64,000 nt of DNA from Hydrogenophaga sp. RAC07 (GCF_001713375.1 NZ_CP016449.1:4507501-4571500); one strand, 5' to 3'. Positions 16,713 through 25,702 are shown, counted from the stretch's first letter. Notes: generated by a model from the letters alone, not told the origin. A program made the numbers and translations.

Positions 16713-18278
16713 TCACGTCGAATGCTTCAAATGCGCTGTAAACTGGTTAAATGCCTTAAGATTGGTCAATTTTTTGAATGCATCCAGAACGTTGTCTTTC
16801 GATACTCTTTCAAGATTGCATGCCTTCCAAAACTCGACAAAGGCGTGCCGCAGTTTTTGTCTATTTTCATCGCCATAAATATTGTGCATGTAGTAAAAGG
16901 CCAGCGCTTCGCGCTGCATTTCATCTTTGGAGCCTGGCAGTAACGCTGGTGTTTTAAGCATGGCTTGATAATCCACCACCGAATGAGCGGTACGGCAGAA
17001 CTCAAATGTGTGGTGCGGATGACGCGCGCAGCCAATGCTGGGAATGCCGAGGTAGGCCAACTCATGGGCGACCGTGCCATACACCGTTACTCCGCAAGCG
17101 ATGCCCGCCTTTGCCAGTTGAACATTGCTGATTCCCTGCGGCAGCCATTGAAGTTCAGGGTACTTCCTTCGCAGACGACTGAGGGCTTCATCGCTTAACG
17201 CAATCTGATTCGGGTGCGGTTTGAGAAAGAAGGGGGTGCCTGCGGTTTGAAGCACATCAATCGTGCAGCAAATCCAGCGCCAAAAATCGTCAAATACCAG
17301 ATCCGGGTAGACATGCGGGCTGTCGTAGAAGTCATGGAGAAAGACAACCACTGCCCCGGCAAGTCCAGGCGGCAGTTCCGCGCCGGATTGACCATAGGCA
17401 GACTTGCGCATGTAGCTGGTGGCTGCATCAATTCCACCGGAAAGCCGCAATTCCAGTTGTTCGCGCGCAAGCTCCAGTTTTTCTGCTTGTCCATCGAGCG
17501 ACTCGAAAGTAGAGCGATACCCTGAGAAATCGGACGTGTGAAAGCTGTTCTCCAGAGACAACTTTTTGCCGAACTGGTTCAGGTTGCCAAAAGACCAGAC
17601 AGGCACACCCGCATTCAGAGCGGCACGAGCAGGTATGCCGTGTTCCAGGTAGGTGGTGTAGGATGTCAGGTAGACGGCCGGCTTTCGCTGATTGAAATAG
17701 GCATTGGCGCGACGAACATCCTTCAAGGTTTGCCAAATCAGGCGGCGCACAAAGGGATCGTGAACATCGAATTCGGGCGAAGGTTTGAACCGCAGGTAAG
17801 AGTCCACCAGCAGGTCGCCCACCTCGATGCCTTCCACAGTCAGCGAAACTGGCTCAGGGGAGGTTCGAAGCCGTTTCCAGTGTTGCGTTGCCTGCAACCA
17901 GTCGCGCAGGCTCTGCAGTGGACTGCCCGCATCCGCGCAGCGGTAAGCAACACCATCGAAAAGGCCACCGTAGGCCCGCACCCAAGGCTGGGTTGCAAGC
18001 CAGGCAACTGGGGCGGAGCGCTTCACTTCGGCCATCCATCCGGTGCCAACCGCGCCGCTGACGGCTCTCACCACCACCAGTTCGGCGCGCATGTTGGGCA
18101 GGCGGGCGCGCAAAGCTCCAAACAGAAGGAAATAAAACTTGTCCGGCACCGACTGGACTGCAATGTGGCCAGAGGACGCGGGTTGAGTCGCCAGGTCCAT
18201 CAGCCCCTTGAAAGATCCCGGATGCACTCCGGGATCTTTTGGATAGCGAGAGAAGAGCGAACGCAGCTTGCCGATCAT
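16713..18278 (-). CDS. Capsule-type GT-B glycosyltransferase-like protein
   Basis: The 521-residue protein carries in its second half FFLKPHPNQIALSD, a central VTVYGTVAHELAYLGIPSIG and an HPHHTFEF segment. This pattern is shared by capsule-synthesis and surface-carbohydrate GT-B proteins related to polysialyl and CDP-glycerol transferases: HPxxxxS/T-like, then G-T-V-xxE-xxxxGxP. The N-terminal 200 residues are not recognisable. The start (18278) overlaps the upstream FkbM stop. As it follows pseI and FkbM, it might transfer pseudaminate or a modified sugar, but nothing in the sequence shows the donor. Confidence 0.72.
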   Translation of the reverse strand: MIGKLRSLFSRYPKDPGVHPGSFKGLMDLATQPASSGHIAVQSVPDKFYFLLFGALRARLPNMRAELVVVRAVSGAVGTGWMAEVKRSAPVAWLATQPWVRAYGGLFDGVAYRCADAGSPLQSLRDWLQATQHWKRLRTSPEPVSLTVEGIEVGDLLVDSYLRFKPSPEFDVHDPFVRRLIWQTLKDVRRANAYFNQRKPAVYLTSYTTYLEHGIPARAALNAGVPVWSFGNLNQFGKKLSLENSFHTSDFSGYRSTFESLDGQAEKLELAREQLELRLSGGIDAATSYMRKSAYGQSGAELPPGLAGAVVVFLHDFYDSPHVYPDLVFDDFWRWICCTIDVLQTAGTPFFLKPHPNQIALSDEALSRLRRKYPELQWLPQGISNVQLAKAGIACGVTVYGTVAHELAYLGIPSIGCARHPHHTFEFCRTAHSVVDYQAMLKTPALLPGSKDEMQREALAFYYMHNIYGDENRQKLRHAFVEFWKACNLERVSKDNVLDAFKKLTNLKAFNQFTAHLKHST

Positions 18279-18997
18279 GCTTCGCCGCTCTTGGGTATGG
18301 CGCGTTTTCCATCACTTCGCAGCGAAGTGAACAGATAGTCTTGGCCTGAAGGCTTTTCAACGAACGCGTAACCGTGTCCTTCCAAGTAGTTGTTCAGCCG
18401 CGCGAAATCTCGGCACTCAATCAACAAATACTTGAAGCGAAAGCGCTCGTGATCAATCCCTTTGAGCACTTCGAGTTCAGCGCCCTCCACATCGAGCGAA
18501 AGAAAATCAACCAGAGCTGGCGCGGAAGCGGTGAGCAAGAGGTCGTTCAAGGTGCGCGCCACAGCGCCAAACTCAAACACCATCTCCTGATCGCGCAGAA
18601 AGCGTTCCCCCAATTTGGCATGCGCCACGGGGTCGGTGATGTCCGACTCGAGGTTGACAGGGGCGGACATCAGGTTGGAATAGGCAATTCGAACGAACTC
18701 CTGTTCGTACTCGAAGGAAACGCACGCTGCGCAAAAAACGCGACTTCGTGTGGCGCGATTCTTTCGGCACTTCAAGAAATTGTGTGGCGTCGGCTCGACC
18801 AGCAGGCCACGCCATCCGCGGTGCTTTTCGAAGTACAGACTGTTGGATTGCGTCACGCCATCGTTGGCCCCAAGCTCGACGAAGTAGCCGTTGTCGTAGT
18901 CAACATACTTCTCCAGCTTGCGATCCAGTTCGTTGAGACTGTGGTATTTCCCACGGCGAAGTCTTGTCCAGACCCGTTTGAGCAGATGAAGCAACAT
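18275..18997 (-). CDS. FkbM-family methyltransferase (second of two)
   Basis: The 240-residue protein contains GYFVELGANDGVTQSNSLYF (motif I), GLLVEPTPHNF and DFLSLDVEGAELEVLKG, the classical FkbM pattern. It is closer to the consensus than the 312-residue copy at 13247-14185. It probably O-methylates a sugar or nonulosonic acid of the glycan. The gene begins 3 bp after the pseI stop and overlaps the following glycosyltransferase by 4 bp. No membrane segment is seen. Confidence 0.88.
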   Translation of the reverse strand: MLLHLLKRVWTRLRRGKYHSLNELDRKLEKYVDYDNGYFVELGANDGVTQSNSLYFEKHRGWRGLLVEPTPHNFLKCRKNRATRSRVFCAACVSFEYEQEFVRIAYSNLMSAPVNLESDITDPVAHAKLGERFLRDQEMVFEFGAVARTLNDLLLTASAPALVDFLSLDVEGAELEVLKGIDHERFRFKYLLIECRDFARLNNYLEGHGYAFVEKPSGQDYLFTSLRSDGKRAIPKSGEA

Positions 18998-19000
18998 TAT

Positions 19001-20101
19001 TTAAAGGGTCTGACCAGATGAATTGCCGTTGTGCTGGACGATCATGTCCCACGTCACTGGCGTGCCGCGCTTGATGGCGTGTGATGCAGGCCTGCCAATG
19101 AAGTGGTCCAGATGCTTCGGGGCCAGCCCATAGCCAGGACGGATCGAGCGCAGGTTGTCGTCGGTGAACGCTTCACCAGATGCAACGTCTTTGACGATGT
19201 AAAGCGATCGCCGGAACATCGCATTTCCCTGTTCGCTGGACTTACGTCCATAGTCGACATGTCCCAGCGACTGCCACGCGGTGCGGGCACCAGTACAAAG
19301 TTCTTTGAGACCAGCGGGCTCCAGTGAAAAGCTGTCATCCGGTCCACCGCCGGAGCGATCCAGCGTGAAGTGTTTTTCGATAATTCGTGCGCCCAAGGCC
19401 ACGCTGGTGATGGCTGTGGTGTTGTCCAGTGTGTGGTCTGACAACCCGATGACCGTACCAAACCGGCGTGCCATGTCCGGGATGGTCTGCAGGTTGTAGT
19501 CCTCGGCTGGGGCGGGGTAGCCGCTGACACAGTGCAAGAGTGCCAACTGTGTGCAACCGCCCTCCCTCGCAGCATCCACTGCCTCCTGAATTTCTTCGGC
19601 ATCAGCCATGCCCGTGGAAATGATCATTGGCTTTCGCGTGCCTGCCACGTACTTGATCAGGGGCAAATCAACGGCTTCGAAGGACGCAATCTTGTAAGCG
19701 GGTGCGCCCAGATTCTCCAGCAGATCGACGGCGGTCCGATCGAACGGTGAACTGAAAATGGTGATGCCCTCACTTTTGGCATGTTCAAAAAGCGGGGCGT
19801 GCCAGTTCCAAGGCATATGCGCTTGTTCATAGAGGTCGTACAAGGTGCGCCCATCCCAAAGGCCGCCCCGGATCCTGAACTGTTCCGAGTCAACATCAAT
19901 GGTGATGGTGTCCGGCCGGTAGGTCTGGAGCTTGACGGCATCGGCACCAGCCAGCTTGGCTGCACTGATGATTCGCAAGGCGTTGTCGAGCTTGCCATTG
20001 TGGTTGGCAGACATTTCCGCAATCACGTACGGAGGTGCATCACTGGAGATACGCCTTTCGGCGATGGCGATTTGTGGTGGGCAGGTCATGGATTCAGTCA
20101 T
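19001..20101 (-). CDS. pseI: Pseudaminic acid synthase (NeuB family)
   Basis: The 366-residue NeuB-type aldolase has YVIAEMSANHNGKLDNAL, GADAVKLQTYRPDTIT, FSSPFDRTAVDLLE, ALLHCVSGYPAP and GLSDHT. A C-terminal SAF (antifreeze-like) domain begins near residue 300. The AEMSANHNG and KLQTYRPDT forms fit PseI better than sialate or legionaminate synthases. It condenses 2,4-diacetamido-2,4,6-trideoxy-L-altrose with phosphoenolpyruvate to pseudaminic acid. The ATG at 20101 overlaps pseH by 8 bp; an ATG at 20089 is also possible, and neither has a good Shine-Dalgarno sequence. Confidence 0.9.
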   Translation of the reverse strand: MTESMTCPPQIAIAERRISSDAPPYVIAEMSANHNGKLDNALRIISAAKLAGADAVKLQTYRPDTITIDVDSEQFRIRGGLWDGRTLYDLYEQAHMPWNWHAPLFEHAKSEGITIFSSPFDRTAVDLLENLGAPAYKIASFEAVDLPLIKYVAGTRKPMIISTGMADAEEIQEAVDAAREGGCTQLALLHCVSGYPAPAEDYNLQTIPDMARRFGTVIGLSDHTLDNTTAITSVALGARIIEKHFTLDRSGGGPDDSFSLEPAGLKELCTGARTAWQSLGHVDYGRKSSEQGNAMFRRSLYIVKDVASGEAFTDDNLRSIRPGYGLAPKHLDHFIGRPASHAIKRGTPVTWDMIVQHNGNSSGQTL

Positions 20102-20639
20102 TAGTAGTAAGGTTCGGCAGGTCAACGCCAAGCCACTCATGGTCCAGGAGTCCGAAACAGTGGACGTCGTGAAATGCTTCGCCGTCAAAGTGTTGCTCGC
20201 GCAAAACTCCTTCGGGTTTGAATCCGAGGGCTAGGTGCATGCTGATCGACCGGCTGTTCTTCGCCAACGCTTGGCCGCAGACCTTGTGAAGTCTGAGGTT
20301 GTGAAAGGCGTGGTCGAGCGTTGCGCCTCCGAGCCGTTTTCCACTTCCGAGAGGTGCGGCCGGAGACAGGTAGAAGCCCCAGTTGGCTGCCGTGCGGGCC
20401 GCAATTAGCGAAAGGTGCGCGTAGCCTTGTGGCTCCCCGCCGGTCTCGAAAATCAACACATGCTGGAGGTCGTCCTTGGACGCAGCGGCAAACCAACGGA
20501 GGTGCTCCTCGATCGAAATCTCGTGCTGGGTGAACATGTGAGCCCGGACCTGGGGATGGTTGCGCCAGCCCAGCACCAGTTCGAGGTCACGCTCCGTCAT
20601 GCGGCGAACGGTCCCTGGCTCAGACGATGGTTCATGCAT
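20094..20639 (-). CDS. pseH: UDP-4-amino-sugar N-acetyltransferase PseH (GNAT)
   Basis: The 181-residue GNAT acetyltransferase has the PseH hallmark WRNHPQVRAHMFTQHEIS near the N-terminus, NWGFYLSP, and an acetyl-CoA-binding loop around GSGKRLGG. It acetylates N4 of UDP-4-amino-4,6-dideoxy-L-AltNAc. It overlaps pseG by 8 bp and pseI by 8 bp, giving the order pseG-pseH-pseI. The ATG at 20639 is used because the open frame upstream lies inside pseG. It is the only N-acyltransferase in the locus, so it may also have to serve the FdtA/FdtB branch; that is speculative. Confidence 0.88.
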   Translation of the reverse strand: MHEPSSEPGTVRRMTERDLELVLGWRNHPQVRAHMFTQHEISIEEHLRWFAAASKDDLQHVLIFETGGEPQGYAHLSLIAARTAANWGFYLSPAAPLGSGKRLGGATLDHAFHNLRLHKVCGQALAKNSRSISMHLALGFKPEGVLREQHFDGEAFHDVHCFGLLDHEWLGVDLPNLTTND

Positions 20640-21741
20640 GGCGCGTCCCCATGACTGTAACGACCCGTTCGACGCCTTGACCATCGGTCACCGAGCTTGC
20701 CTTTGCCGCCATTTCGGCAAGCACGCGCGCGTTCTGCATGGCGTCGATGGCCGAAGGCAAATGAGTGTTGATGTCGCAGGCATCACCGACCAGACGCGCT
20801 GCGCCAGCATGCGCCAGGGCCAGTGCGCCGGGACGCTGGTTTTCGGCAAGCACCACCAACAGCGAGGGCAGTCCCAAGCAGCATCGCTCCCATGCAGAAC
20901 CGCCTGCCGCACCAATGGCGAGGTCCGCCTCGCTCATCAGCTCGGCCATGTTGGCCGCATCGACCTTCACGTCCGTAGGCCACGGAAGTTGGCTTGCGGC
21001 TTCTTGTACTGACGTCAACTCTGGAGCCCGGCTGCCCATGACGATGGTGATTCTGGTATCCACGTCCAGCGGGCACTGGCGCAGGGTCGTCAGGATTCGT
21101 CCGGTGGTGTTGGCCTGATCGACTCCTCCCATCGAAATGAAAGTACTGCGCAACTTGTTGTTGGGCCGACGTGCCAGACTGCGATCGCGCAGCGTCCGGA
21201 ATTCAGGTCGCAGCAGGGCGTACCTTGGGCCAGTCAAGACGATGGCTTCCGCCGGGACCTTGCCAGCGTAGTCCTGTGCTTTGCGGCCCAGGTTTTGATC
21301 CAGCAGCACATGGCATGCATGCTGTCGATCTGCGAGGTCATCGATCACCAAGATACGAGGGACAAGCGCTTGCAATTGCTGCTCCCATGTTGCGTCCAAT
21401 GCGTAGTGATCCACCACGAGCCAATCCGGACGAATTTGCTCGGCGATGGTTGCCGTGTGCCGCGCGTCTTCCTCCTGACTGGCACCAAGCCATACTGCAT
21501 GCAGTGGCGCATCTATGGACTGGTCACATACCGTTTTCGCTTCCACTCCGCTGCAAGGCAATGACCAAGTCTTGAATCCTTGTTGCTCCACAATAGACAG
21601 CATGTTGCCCGGGTGAAGTCGCGACAAAAAGTGGCACTCCCATCCCTGCTGCCGCAACGCATGTGCCAAGGTAAGGCAACGTTGCACATGGCCGCTGCCG
21701 ATCTGCAGCGATGCATCGACCCGGAAAAGTACTCTGGTCAT
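20632..21741 (-). CDS. pseG: UDP-2,4-diacetamido-2,4,6-trideoxy-L-altropyranose hydrolase
   Basis: The 369-residue GT-B-fold hydrolase starts MTRVLFRVDASLQIGSGHVQ, with the glycine-rich GSGHVQRC loop and catalytic His typical of PseG. The C-terminal half has AIGAAGGSAWERCCLGLPSL for nucleotide binding. It removes UDP from the PseH product, releasing the free sugar for PseI. It lies 18 bp after the SDR gene and overlaps pseH. The length is slightly above Campylobacter PseG, mostly in loops. Confidence 0.9.
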   Translation of the reverse strand: MTRVLFRVDASLQIGSGHVQRCLTLAHALRQQGWECHFLSRLHPGNMLSIVEQQGFKTWSLPCSGVEAKTVCDQSIDAPLHAVWLGASQEEDARHTATIAEQIRPDWLVVDHYALDATWEQQLQALVPRILVIDDLADRQHACHVLLDQNLGRKAQDYAGKVPAEAIVLTGPRYALLRPEFRTLRDRSLARRPNNKLRSTFISMGGVDQANTTGRILTTLRQCPLDVDTRITIVMGSRAPELTSVQEAASQLPWPTDVKVDAANMAELMSEADLAIGAAGGSAWERCCLGLPSLLVVLAENQRPGALALAHAGAARLVGDACDINTHLPSAIDAMQNARVLAEMAAKASSVTDGQGVERVVTVMGTRHA

Positions 21742-21759
21742 ATCAACTCGGCCGCTGAC

Positions 21760-22560
21760 TTACCAGCAAGTCCAGCCACCGTCCACGACGATGTTGGCGC
21801 CGTTGACAAAAGAAGATGCTGAGGAGGTCAGGAACACCGCAGGTCCACCCAGTTCGCTGGCCCGACCTGTCCGGCCAAGAGGAACACGATCGGCCAACTT
21901 TTCGGCAAACCGGGGATTCATCTCCTCGACCGCTTGGGCTGGAAATGGTCCTGGTGAGATGGCATTGACACGAATTCCCTCCTTGCCGAATTCGCATGCG
22001 GCGTAGCGTGTCCACTGCAGCAGTGCTGCTTTGGCCGCGCCGTAATAAGGCGGGTTGGCAACGGGCGCGCTGTCGTAGATACGCTGATCGGGACTCACCA
22101 TGGCATACATGGACGCGATGTTGATCACGGACGCATCCCCCGAACTTTGTACGGCCAAGCGCAGCGAAGGCAGGGCCGCTCTCAAGAGGTTGTGTGAAGC
22201 CTCCACCGTGATGGCAAACGCCTTCTCATAGGCCGAAGGACCACTCGATTCGATGGTGCCTGCACCGCCTGCGTAGGCGTTGCTGATCAATCCATGCAGC
22301 GCAAGACCCGCCCGGTCGCGAAAAAAAGCGTCAATGGAGGAGGGATCGGTGACGTCGAAAACAGCGGCGTCGGCTAACCCTCCGGCCAGGCGAATACGGT
22401 ACACCTCGCGCAGCGCGTGGTCGCGTTGGCGTGAATTGATCAGTATGTGCGCGCCTGCCGCTGCAAGCGCACTGGTCATTGCGGAACCCAGGTGGCCGGC
22501 TGCGCCCGTGATCAACACCGTCTTTCCTGCAAGCGAGAACAGTTCCAAATGCGCGTTCAT
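21760..22560 (-). CDS. SDR oxidoreductase, PtmA-like
   Basis: The 266-residue classical SDR has VLITGAAGHLGSAM (NAD-binding), SVINIASMYAM (the serine), YYGAAKAALLQ (YxxxK) and the C-terminal FVNGANIVVDGGWTCW. Similar SDRs called flagellin modification protein A (PtmA) occur in nonulosonic-acid clusters of Campylobacter and others. The ATG at 22560 overlaps the fusion-gene stop (ATGA). Together with the aldo-keto reductase domain next door it suggests a redox modification of a sugar precursor. The substrate is unknown. Confidence 0.85.
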   Translation of the reverse strand: MNAHLELFSLAGKTVLITGAAGHLGSAMTSALAAAGAHILINSRQRDHALREVYRIRLAGGLADAAVFDVTDPSSIDAFFRDRAGLALHGLISNAYAGGAGTIESSGPSAYEKAFAITVEASHNLLRAALPSLRLAVQSSGDASVINIASMYAMVSPDQRIYDSAPVANPPYYGAAKAALLQWTRYAACEFGKEGIRVNAISPGPFPAQAVEEMNPRFAEKLADRVPLGRTGRASELGGPAVFLTSSASSFVNGANIVVDGGWTCW

Positions 22561-24188
22561 ACTTCTTCCTTCAGCCAAAGCGCAGGATCCAATGTGGACA
22601 AATCCAACTGAGGCCGTGTGGCGCGGACAAGAGCCACTTCATCCGCAGATAGTGGAGGGTGTCCGAACAGGTCGATGTTTTGTTCCAGCTGATCGATGCG
22701 CTCAGCGCCGACCACCACGCCATCAATCCATTCAATTGCATTTAGGTAGGCGAGGCATATGTCGGCAACGCTCACTCTTTTGCATTGAACGACCATCTGT
22801 TGTATCCAGTCGGTGATCGGCTGCACATGGTCCACATGCGCCTTGCCCCAAGGGCTTGCGTCGTTGGTCAGCAGCAAGCCTTGCAGATACGGGCTTCTCG
22901 CATGGATAGTCAAAGGCCGTTCGCGCTTGGCCGCCGCCAAGGCCTGGGCTGATTCTTCCCAACGCCAGTCAACGAGATTGAGTGGTAACTGAACGTGCGA
23001 TACACCCTCCGTTTGCAGTGCCCACAAGAGTTCGGTCGGGTTCTGCACGGATACGCCCAATCGCTTGATCGATCCCGCGCCTTCGTGAACCCGAAGGCGC
23101 TTCCAGACTGCCCCGTGCCATTTGCCCAAGTGATCTGCGCGATGCAGGAGCAACACATCCAGGGATGTCGTCCTGAGGCGGATCATTGACTGAAAGATAC
23201 TGGCATCGACCAATGCCTGCACCAAAGCCTCGCTGGCGTCTTCGGGACACTGGTTCAGTGGGGACAGTTTGGTCACAACACCGATCTGGCCTTGCTGTCC
23301 ATCCTTGAGTGCCTCACCGATCACAGCTTCACTCGTGCCATACGCATGGGCTGTATCCAGAGCCGTGGCGCCGTTCATGATGGCGGTTTTGATCAGTTCC
23401 GTGCTGGCGGCCAAGCTGGGTTGCCCGTGCTGATTGACAGCGCCATACTTCAGTCCAAGTTGGGCGCAACCCATCACCATTCGACGGGCCGGCGCTGTTG
23501 GACGTGGGGAAGGGGTAGCGAGTTTCAGGCGTTCCAGCAGGGAGAACAATGACTCCTGAACGGGCTCATCGATCAATTGAAAAATGGCGCCGATCTTCAA
23601 ATAGTCATCAAGGCAGTCCACTGTGCAACGGTACTGGCCCATGGCAACCGACTGGTATCCCTGAAAATATGCTGCGCCAAACCGCCGGCGTATGTGAGGA
23701 GTGACGTGTTCCTTGTCATAGGCACTCGTGGCATTCGTGCAGGCCTCTCGCAAATGGCGCAGACGGGTTACCTCTGCGCTGACTCCATATGGAAGCCCCG
23801 AGGGGATGCCGTTGCACACGAGGTAGTCCAGTTTTCGGATGAGGAAGTCGCGCGCCATCTCATCCAGCAGCGAGCCATCTGGAAACACGTTGTCTGCAGT
23901 GAGTCGAAAAACGATGGTGTCGTCGTCCCATGAAGACAGTGCTCTCGTAACCCGGTCCAGTGTGTCATTCAGAGAGCCACGGAAACATTTGACTTGATGA
24001 CTCGCAAGGGTTTCGCTCAGCAAGTTGTCCGTCGACTGATCGGACGTCGCAACGATGACCCTGAGCCCTGTGTTACCCGCGCGTTTGGCCGCTAGAACGG
24101 CCAAGGGAATGCCGCCCATTGGCAGCAGGACCTTCGCAGGTAGCCTGGAAGAGTTTGTCCGCGCCTGTATGACTACAACGGTATTCAC
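22557..24188 (-). CDS. SpsF-type cytidylyltransferase fused to an aldo/keto reductase
   Basis: A two-domain protein of 543 residues. Residues 1-235 form an SpsF-like nucleotidyltransferase (IQARTNSSRLPAKVLLP; FRLTADNVF; DKEHVTPHIRR). Residues from about 237 onward form an aldo/keto reductase (MGCAQLGLKYGAVNQ; ALDTAHAYGTSE; LLLHRAD; KRLGVSVQNP). In pseudaminate operons a cytidylyltransferase activates the sugar as its CMP form. Here no classical PseF (IPARGGSKR) is seen, so this domain is the candidate. The GTG at 24188 gives MNTVVVIQAR, matching SpsF N-termini; an ATG at 24233 would add 15 residues and overlap the aminotransferase by 8 bp. Confidence 0.85.
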   Translation of the reverse strand: MNTVVVIQARTNSSRLPAKVLLPMGGIPLAVLAAKRAGNTGLRVIVATSDQSTDNLLSETLASHQVKCFRGSLNDTLDRVTRALSSWDDDTIVFRLTADNVFPDGSLLDEMARDFLIRKLDYLVCNGIPSGLPYGVSAEVTRLRHLREACTNATSAYDKEHVTPHIRRRFGAAYFQGYQSVAMGQYRCTVDCLDDYLKIGAIFQLIDEPVQESLFSLLERLKLATPSPRPTAPARRMVMGCAQLGLKYGAVNQHGQPSLAASTELIKTAIMNGATALDTAHAYGTSEAVIGEALKDGQQGQIGVVTKLSPLNQCPEDASEALVQALVDASIFQSMIRLRTTSLDVLLLHRADHLGKWHGAVWKRLRVHEGAGSIKRLGVSVQNPTELLWALQTEGVSHVQLPLNLVDWRWEESAQALAAAKRERPLTIHARSPYLQGLLLTNDASPWGKAHVDHVQPITDWIQQMVVQCKRVSVADICLAYLNAIEWIDGVVVGAERIDQLEQNIDLFGHPPLSADEVALVRATRPQLDLSTLDPALWLKEEV

Positions 24189-24225
24189 TTGAATCCGAAC
24201 CCTGGATTTCGCAAGACGTTTGGCA

Positions 24226-25332
24226 TCAGCCATGCCCAAAGGTGTGGCAAGCGGCGATCACACGCTCAACCTCTTGCACTGTGTGCCCGGCAGAGATGGG
24301 CAGGCTCAACTCGGTCGAGTGCAAGTAGTCAGCGATCGGATAGTCGCCGGAAAGAATGCCTTTCATCGCTTCTTGGCGGTGCGGGGGAATCGGGTAGTGG
24401 ATTTCTGTCTTGACCCCATGTTCCAGCAGGTGCTGGCGCAGCTCGTCGCGACGAGAGTACCGGATGCCGTAGATATGGAACACGTCAAACTCATCGGGCC
24501 GACGCTTCGGTGTGCCGATCCAGTCGGGCAGTCCTGCGAAGTAGACCTCGGCCAGGGCGCGTTTGTGTGCGGTCATGGTGTCCAGGTGGCGGAGTTTGAC
24601 GCGCAGCAAGGCTGCCTGAAGCTCGTCCAGGCGCGAGTTCACGCCCACGTAGCGGTTCACGTACTTCTGTTTGGATCCATAGTTGCGTGTGTGGCGCAGT
24701 CGGTCTGCCAGGGCATCGTCGTTGGTGACGATGGCACCTGCGTCGCCCAAGGCGCCGAGATTCTTGGTTGGGTAGAAGCTGAAGCAACCGGCATCGCCAA
24801 ACGTGCCGGTCATCTGTGTCCCCAGGCGGGCGCCGTGCGATTGCGCGCAGTCCTCCACCACCTTGAGCCCGTGCTCGCGGGCAAACGCGCCGATGGCGTC
24901 CATGCGGCAGGTCTTCCCGAACAGGTGGGTGACGCAGATCGCACGTGTGTTTGCCGTCATGGCCTTCGGCAGGCCGGCTGGGTCGATGTTGAACGTGCTC
25001 GGATCAGGCTCCACCAGCACCGGGCGGTGGCCCACTCGCACGATGGCCAGGATGGTGGCGATGTAAGTGTTGGATGCCACCAGTATGTCGCTACCCTTCG
25101 GAAGGTCGAGGGCTTCGATGGACAGGATCAGCGCGTCAAGGCCGTTGGCCACGCCGATGCAGTGCCGAGTCCCCACATACTGCGCAAATTCTTCCTCGAA
25201 TGCCGTGACCTCCTGGCCCAGCACGTACCACCCGTTGCGGATCACACGCACCGCTGTGGCCTCCAGCTCTTCCATGAAGGGCTGGTTGGAGTGGGCCAGG
25301 CTTTCGTATTCGACCATGTAGAGCTCAGGCAT
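24226..25332 (-). CDS. fdtB: DegT/DnrJ/EryC1 aminotransferase (FdtB/QdtB-like)
   Basis: The 368-residue PLP enzyme has the internal-aldimine motif SFYPTKNLGALGDAG (lysine near residue 188), VVEDCAQSHGA and a C-terminal THLFGKTCRMD-type loop. This subgroup aminates C3 of dTDP-3-keto-6-deoxyhexoses. The adjacent upstream FdtA-like ketoisomerase and the rml genes supplying dTDP-4-keto-6-deoxyglucose support synthesis of dTDP-3-amino-3,6-dideoxy-galactose or -glucose. The ATG at 25332 overlaps fdtA by 8 bp; an ATG at 25317 is possible. FdtB versus QdtB cannot be told apart by eye. Confidence 0.85.
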   Translation of the reverse strand: MPELYMVEYESLAHSNQPFMEELEATAVRVIRNGWYVLGQEVTAFEEEFAQYVGTRHCIGVANGLDALILSIEALDLPKGSDILVASNTYIATILAIVRVGHRPVLVEPDPSTFNIDPAGLPKAMTANTRAICVTHLFGKTCRMDAIGAFAREHGLKVVEDCAQSHGARLGTQMTGTFGDAGCFSFYPTKNLGALGDAGAIVTNDDALADRLRHTRNYGSKQKYVNRYVGVNSRLDELQAALLRVKLRHLDTMTAHKRALAEVYFAGLPDWIGTPKRRPDEFDVFHIYGIRYSRRDELRQHLLEHGVKTEIHYPIPPHRQEAMKGILSGDYPIADYLHSTELSLPISAGHTVQEVERVIAACHTFGHG

Positions 25333-25702
25333 AGGGCTCGTCGATGTACTCACTCCGATCATAGGAATGCGATGACATGACCAGCAGCACGCTGCCCACG
25401 CCGAAGGTCATGGTGTGCCAGTCCTTGGGGTTCACGATCAGGCAGTCGCCAGGGTGCTCCAGCGCCACATGGTCGGAGGCCACGCCGTCGTTCATGTAGA
25501 TCGTCACGGCGCCATGTACGGCGACCAACGCCTGTGTGGTGTGGCGATGGCGGTGTCCGCCGCGGGTCTGGCCATCTGCACCAAAAATCCAGTAGCTGCG
25601 TACGACAGTGAAGGGCAGGGCGCCTTCCATCACCGTGAGCGAGCCACGGGCGTCTGTGAAAGTGGGAAGCTTCAGGGTCGGGAAATGCGACATGGACGTC
25701 AT
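25325..25702 (-). CDS. fdtA: dTDP-4-keto-6-deoxyhexose 3,4-ketoisomerase (FdtA/QdtA family)
   Basis: The 125-residue single-domain cupin has TDARGSLTVMEGALPF, then RGGHRHRHTTQALVAV with the catalytic histidines, and PKDWHTMTF. It matches WxcM/FdtA-type sugar ketoisomerases, which move the keto group of dTDP-4-keto-6-deoxyglucose from C4 to C3. Configuration at C4 separates the FdtA (galacto) and QdtA (gluco) types and is not visible here. It shares a TAATG junction with pseC and overlaps the aminotransferase. An in-frame ATG three codons later is an alternative start. Confidence 0.85.
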   Translation of the reverse strand: MTSMSHFPTLKLPTFTDARGSLTVMEGALPFTVVRSYWIFGADGQTRGGHRHRHTTQALVAVHGAVTIYMNDGVASDHVALEHPGDCLIVNPKDWHTMTFGVGSVLLVMSSHSYDRSEYIDEPYA

